The notes beneath the pieces are model-generated. The model saw only the letters and a list, made by a program, of their open reading frames with translations. It made no database searches and had not been told where the DNA came from. A stretch of 8,907 nt of DNA from an uncultured Oscillospiraceae bacterium. GTDB lineage: Bacteria; Bacillota; Clostridia; Oscillospirales; Oscillospiraceae. Position numbers and translations under genes: made by a program. The stretch spans positions 1 to 8,907 of the forward strand of contig CAKUNY010000080.1 of NCBI GenBank assembly GCA_934668605.1, in the 5' to 3' direction. Below, piece by piece: positions 5,650-8,907 of this stretch (positions are counted from its first letter, which is position 1; the number at the start of each line of letters is the position of its first letter).

Positions 5650-5683
5650 TCTGGCATGAAACGGACAGACAGGAGGTATTTGT

Positions 5684-7369
5684 ATGAACCTTGCAATACA
5701 GCGCTACGAGGCGTGGCGCAGACAGCCCGGTCTTGACGAGACGCTCGCGAAAGAGCTTCTCGCGATGGAGGGCGATGCGGAAAAAATTACGGACAGCTTT
5801 GGCTGCGACCTTGCCTTCGGCACGGCGGGGCTTCGCGGTGTGCTCGGCGCGGGCACGAACCGCATGAATATCTACACCGTGGCAAGGGCCACACAGGGCC
5901 TGGCCACATGGCTCGCCGGAAGCGGGCTTCCCCAGAAGGTCGCGATCGCCTATGACAGCCGCATCAACAGCGTTCTGTTTTCGCAGACGGCGGCGCGTGT
6001 TCTGGCGGCAAACGGCATCACGGTCTATCTCTACCCGAGACTCGAGCCGACACCGGCTCTGAGCTTTGCCGTGCGGTACTATGGCTGCGGCGCGGGCATC
6101 AACGTCACTGCGAGCCACAATCCTGCGCAGTATAACGGCTACAAGGTCTATGGCGCGGACGGCTGCCAGATCGGCCCCGAGACGGCGGACGCGGTGCTGG
6201 CGATCATTGAAAATCTCGACTACTTCACTTCTCCCAAGTATGAGGACTTCGAGCAAGCGAAGCGCGCGGGCAAGATCATTGAAATCCCCGACAGCTGCCT
6301 GGAGGCGTTTGTGGATGCAGTGTATGCCCAGAGAGTGGGTGGCGGCGAGGGCATTGAAAACCTCAAGTTCGTCTATACGCCGCTCAACGGCGCAGGACTC
6401 GAGTGCATCCGGATGCTTGCAAAAAAGCTCGGCGTCAAAAATATGACGGTCGTTCCCGAACAGGAGCAGCCCGACGGCAACTTCCCGACCTGCCCGTATC
6501 CGAACCCCGAGATCCGGCAGGCGATGCAGAAGGGCTTGGAGCTCTGCGAGAAGGTCAAGCCCGATCTGCTGCTTGGCACCGACCCGGACTGCGACCGCTG
6601 CGGCACTGCCGTGCCCGATCACAAGGGCGGCTACCGGCTCATTTCCGGCAATGAAATGGGTGTGATCCTGCTCGACTACATCTGCAAGAGCCGCATCGCA
6701 AACGGCCATATGCCCGAAAAGCCCGTGGCCGTGACAACGATCGTTTCAACGGATATGGTGGACGCGGTGGCCGAGCGCTACGGCGTGGAGCTCCGGCGCG
6801 TGCTCACCGGCTTTAAGTTCATCGGCGAGCAGATCGGAAACCTCGAGGCGGCGGGAGAGGAAGACCGGTATATCTTCGGCTTCGAGGAGAGCTACGGCTA
6901 TCTTTCCGGCACGCATGTGCGCGACAAGGACGCGGTGAATGCCTCGCTTCTCATCATGGAGGCTGCGGCCTATTACGCGCAGAAGGGCATGAATCTCGGC
7001 GACGCGATCGACAGCTTATATGAGGAATACGGCTACTACCGGAACGATCTTTGCAGCTTCACGTTCGAGGGTGTTTCCGGTATGCAGACGATGAAAAATC
7101 TCATGGAGCGTCTGCGTGCGGAGAAGCCTGCGGAACTCGCGGGACGGAAGGTTCTTTCCTCGGTCGACTACGAGAACGACAACACGGGACTTCCCAAGGC
7201 GCAGGTGCTCGAGTACCGCTTGGAGGGCAAGGCAAAGCTCATCGTCCGCCCGTCCGGCACAGAGCCCAAAATCAAGGTCTATCTCTCCGCCGTCGGCAAG
7301 ACGCGCGAGGAGGCCGACAGCGTCATCGAAACGATGAAGCAAACCGCAAACGAGCTTATGAAAGCATAA
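5684..7369 (+). CDS. pgcA: Alpha-phosphohexomutase (phosphoglucomutase/phosphomannomutase, PgcA/YhxB type)
   Basis: A 561-residue protein with the four-domain layout of the alpha-D-phosphohexomutase superfamily. Domain 1 has FGTAGLRG (45-52) and the catalytic phosphoserine loop TASHNP (142-147, Ser144). Domain 2 carries the metal-binding loop GTDPDCDR (298-305; Asp300, Asp302, Asp304). Domain 3 has the sugar-binding FEESYGYLSGTH (400-411), and domain 4 has the phosphate-binding RPSGTEPKIKVY (522-533). The length and the FGTAGLRG and EESYG forms fit the Firmicute PgcA group, which interconverts glucose-1-phosphate and glucose-6-phosphate for UDP-glucose, glycolipid and wall polymer synthesis or glycogen use. 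Some relatives act on mannose or pentose phosphates, so substrate specificity is open. Cys is found at the variable position of DPDxDR and again just after it (DRCG). The start follows AGGAGGT. The gene appears to be a single transcription unit between its own promoter and a strong terminator. Confidence 0.92.
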   Translation: MNLAIQRYEAWRRQPGLDETLAKELLAMEGDAEKITDSFGCDLAFGTAGLRGVLGAGTNRMNIYTVARATQGLATWLAGSGLPQKVAIAYDSRINSVLFSQTAARVLAANGITVYLYPRLEPTPALSFAVRYYGCGAGINVTASHNPAQYNGYKVYGADGCQIGPETADAVLAIIENLDYFTSPKYEDFEQAKRAGKIIEIPDSCLEAFVDAVYAQRVGGGEGIENLKFVYTPLNGAGLECIRMLAKKLGVKNMTVVPEQEQPDGNFPTCPYPNPEIRQAMQKGLELCEKVKPDLLLGTDPDCDRCGTAVPDHKGGYRLISGNEMGVILLDYICKSRIANGHMPEKPVAVTTIVSTDMVDAVAERYGVELRRVLTGFKFIGEQIGNLEAAGEEDRYIFGFEESYGYLSGTHVRDKDAVNASLLIMEAAAYYAQKGMNLGDAIDSLYEEYGYYRNDLCSFTFEGVSGMQTMKNLMERLRAEKPAELAGRKVLSSVDYENDNTGLPKAQVLEYRLEGKAKLIVRPSGTEPKIKVYLSAVGKTREEADSVIETMKQTANELMKA

Positions 7370-7378
7370 TAATTGAAA

Positions 7379-7415
7379 AAAACGCGTACCGCTTCTTTTG
7401 GGCGGTACGCGTTTT
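7379..7415 (+). terminator. Strong terminator after the phosphohexomutase gene
   Basis: A 14-bp stem (7379-7392 with 7402-7415; GC core ACGCGTACCGC) encloses a 9-base loop. A run of seven A precedes the GC core and four T follow it, so it may work in both directions. It begins ten bases after the stop codon at 7367-7369. Confidence 0.88.
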
Positions 7416-7434
7416 GTGTATGACGATCAAATAT

Positions 7435-7541
7435 GCGTAGGGGTCGATGCCCACATCGACCCGGCGGTATTACCCGTTTTTACGGAAATCCAATGCGAAT
7501 TCGTAACTTCCTGTGGGGCGATGTGGACATCGCCCCCTACG
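7435..7541. repeat. 107-bp palindromic repeat, copy 2
   Basis: Same structure as the element at 3302-3410: GTAG (7437-7440) plus a hairpin at 7441-7462, and a hairpin at 7515-7536 plus CTAC (7537-7540). The left hairpin is identical to copy 1. The right differs only in its loop (TGGA instead of TGGG). The centre is diverged but alignable, keeping CCGTTTTTA and GCGAATTCG. It lies between two convergent genes, behind the phosphohexomutase terminator. The hairpins might also help stop transcription arriving from the pyruvate kinase gene, for which no separate terminator was seen in 7542-7581. Confidence 0.85.
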
Positions 7542-7581
7542 GATCTCCCGGAGGGTTTTCGGAATTCTGTAAGAGCGGAGA

Positions 7582-8907
7582 TTATTGAATCGTGTCTACG
7601 CGAATCAGGTTCGTGTTGCCGGACGTGCCGTTGACGGTGCCGCCAGTGAGGACGATGCGGTCGCCGGGGACCAGATGCAGCGCCTGCTTGGCGGCTTTTC
7701 TCGCATGGTAGAACAGAACGTCAGTCGACTCAAAGTGCTCGCAAAGAACCGGCTGCACGCCCCACGAGAGCGCAAGCTTGTACCACACGGCTTTGCTCGT
7801 CGCCATGCCGACAATGTCAGTCGGGACGCGGAAGCGCGAAACCATGCGAACCGTCCGGCCGGAGATGGAGCTGACGACAATAGCCTTGGCGCCGATGTCG
7901 ATGGCCATGCCGCAGGTCGCGTGGGAAATCGCGTCGAGAAGGCTTCGGATCTGGAATTTGTTGTTGCGAAAGCGCGTCTCATAGTGGATGTGCTGCTCCG
8001 TTTCCTCGGCGATGGCGGCCATCGTCTCGACCGCCTGCACGGGATATTTGCCCGCCGCCGTCTCGCCGGAGAGCATGATGGCGCTCGTGCCGTCGTAGAC
8101 CGCGTTTGCCACGTCGGAAATTTCCGCGCGTGTGGGGCGGGGATTCTGGATCATGGACTCAAGCATCTCGGTTGCGGTAATGACGCGCGTACCTAAAAGA
8201 CGGCAGGTCGTGATGAGCTGCTTCTGGATGGCGGGAAGCTCCGTGAACGGAACCTCCACACCGAGGTCGCCGCGCGCAACCATGATGCCCTCACACACGT
8301 CGCAGATGGCTTCGATGTTGTCCACGCCCGCGCGGTTTTCGATTTTCGCGATAATGTCGATCGAGCCGCCGCCGTGCGCATTCAAAAACGCCTTGAGGTC
8401 TAAAATGTCCTGCTTGCAGGAGACGAAGGACGCGGCGATGAAGTCGACGTGGTTTTCAATGCCCAGAAGCAAGTCCTTCTTGTCCTGCTCGCTCAAATAG
8501 GTCTGCTTGAGGACTTTGTTCGGAAAGCTCATGCTCTTGTGATCCGATAAGTCGCCGCCGATGATGGCCTGACAGCGGATATCCTGCCCCTCAATGGCCA
8601 GCACGCGGAAGCTCACAAGGCCGTTGTTGACGAGGATCGTGTCCCCGGGCTGAAGCTCCTTGGCGAGATTTTTATAGCTGACGGAAACGATGGTGCCGTC
8701 GCCTTCGACGTCTCTTGTCGTGAAGGTGAAAAGGTCGCCGTCGCCGATATGCACCTTGCCGGTTTTGAATGTACCCGTGCGGTATTCGGGGCCTTTTGTA
8801 TCCAGCATGATGGCGATGGGGAGCCCCAGCTCCTCGCGCACCTTCTGGATCATGCGAATTTTGGCAAGCTGCTCTTCGTGCGTGCCGTGGGAAAAATTGA
8901 GGCGGGC
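7582..8907 (-). CDS. pyk: Pyruvate kinase (N-terminus beyond window edge)
   Basis: The last 441 residues are present, starting within ARLNFSHGTHEEQ; about 30 N-terminal residues are missing at the right edge. An internal ATG at 8853 is not the true start, because the homologous reading continues upstream of it. Pyruvate kinase transfers phosphate from phosphoenolpyruvate to ADP, the last glycolytic step. Counting from the visible start, MLDTKGPEYRTG lies at 34-45 and IIAKIENRAGVDNI at 185-198 (catalytic Lys188, Mg ligand Glu190). MVARGDLGVE at 209-218 holds Asp214, MLESMIQNPRPTRAEISDVANA at 248-269 follows, and IMLSGETAAG closes the barrel part. The C-terminal allosteric domain ends TGGTVNGTSGNTNLIRV and stops there, so the extra PEP-utiliser-like domain of Bacillus-type enzymes is absent. 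Variants from the common consensus are Tyr in TKGPEYRTG (usually Ile), NNG where DDG is usual, and KSMSFPN in place of KGVNVPG. The catalytic set looks intact. Confidence 0.96.
   Translation of the reverse strand, partial: ARLNFSHGTHEEQLAKIRMIQKVREELGLPIAIMLDTKGPEYRTGTFKTGKVHIGDGDLFTFTTRDVEGDGTIVSVSYKNLAKELQPGDTILVNNGLVSFRVLAIEGQDIRCQAIIGGDLSDHKSMSFPNKVLKQTYLSEQDKKDLLLGIENHVDFIAASFVSCKQDILDLKAFLNAHGGGSIDIIAKIENRAGVDNIEAICDVCEGIMVARGDLGVEVPFTELPAIQKQLITTCRLLGTRVITATEMLESMIQNPRPTRAEISDVANAVYDGTSAIMLSGETAAGKYPVQAVETMAAIAEETEQHIHYETRFRNNKFQIRSLLDAISHATCGMAIDIGAKAIVVSSISGRTVRMVSRFRVPTDIVGMATSKAVWYKLALSWGVQPVLCEHFESTDVLFYHARKAAKQALHLVPGDRIVLTGGTVNGTSGNTNLIRVDTIQ

Noticed and set aside
5594..6709. 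A 371-codon open frame on the minus strand
   Set aside because: It lies opposite the phosphohexomutase gene, whose motifs are unambiguous. The translation is Arg/Ala/Val rich with no domain, typical of antisense frames in GC-rich genes.

Overview
The window suggests a spore-forming, fairly high-GC Firmicute of the class Clostridia. This rests on a clear SpoIIID sporulation regulator, strong AAGGAGG-type ribosome binding sites, sigma-A-type promoters, an arginine deiminase cluster and a short pyruvate kinase. The genus cannot be fixed from the sequence alone. The content is mostly core metabolism. The accessory-looking parts are two copies of a short palindromic repeat and an unusual set of arginine-to-proline genes.

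Left part (1-1806), all on the minus strand: the 5' end of serA (cut by the window edge), serC, and spoIIID. serC and serA give two of the three steps from 3-phosphoglycerate to serine and probably form an operon. That operon would be read from a good promoter just left of position 1453, with a hairpin between the two genes. spoIIID has its own terminator. Its upstream region contains two direct repeats that resemble the SpoIIID binding core, so it may regulate itself.

Middle part (2010-5581), plus strand: arcA (arginine deiminase), arcB/argF (ornithine carbamoyltransferase) and a third gene of the LOR/SDH (TIGR00300) family. That family includes the archaeal-type ornithine cyclodeaminase and the C-terminal half of the cyanobacterial arginine dihydrolases AgrE/ArgZ. 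Together they could convert arginine to citrulline, then ornithine, then proline, releasing ammonia and carbamoyl phosphate. No carbamate kinase or arginine/ornithine antiporter lies here. A 109-bp repeat sits between arcA and arcB.

Right part (5582-8907): a plus-strand alpha-phosphohexomutase of the PgcA/YhxB type with a strong sigma-A promoter and a strong terminator, convergent with a minus-strand pyruvate kinase whose N-terminus lies beyond the window. The second copy of the repeat lies between them. Each repeat copy is a pair of inverted GTAG-hairpin units, a layout that recalls REP doublets (BIMEs). The two hairpins of a copy differ at two positions that pair with each other. No tRNA, rRNA, CRISPR array, insertion sequence or prophage gene was seen, and no gene-free stretch exceeds 300 bases.
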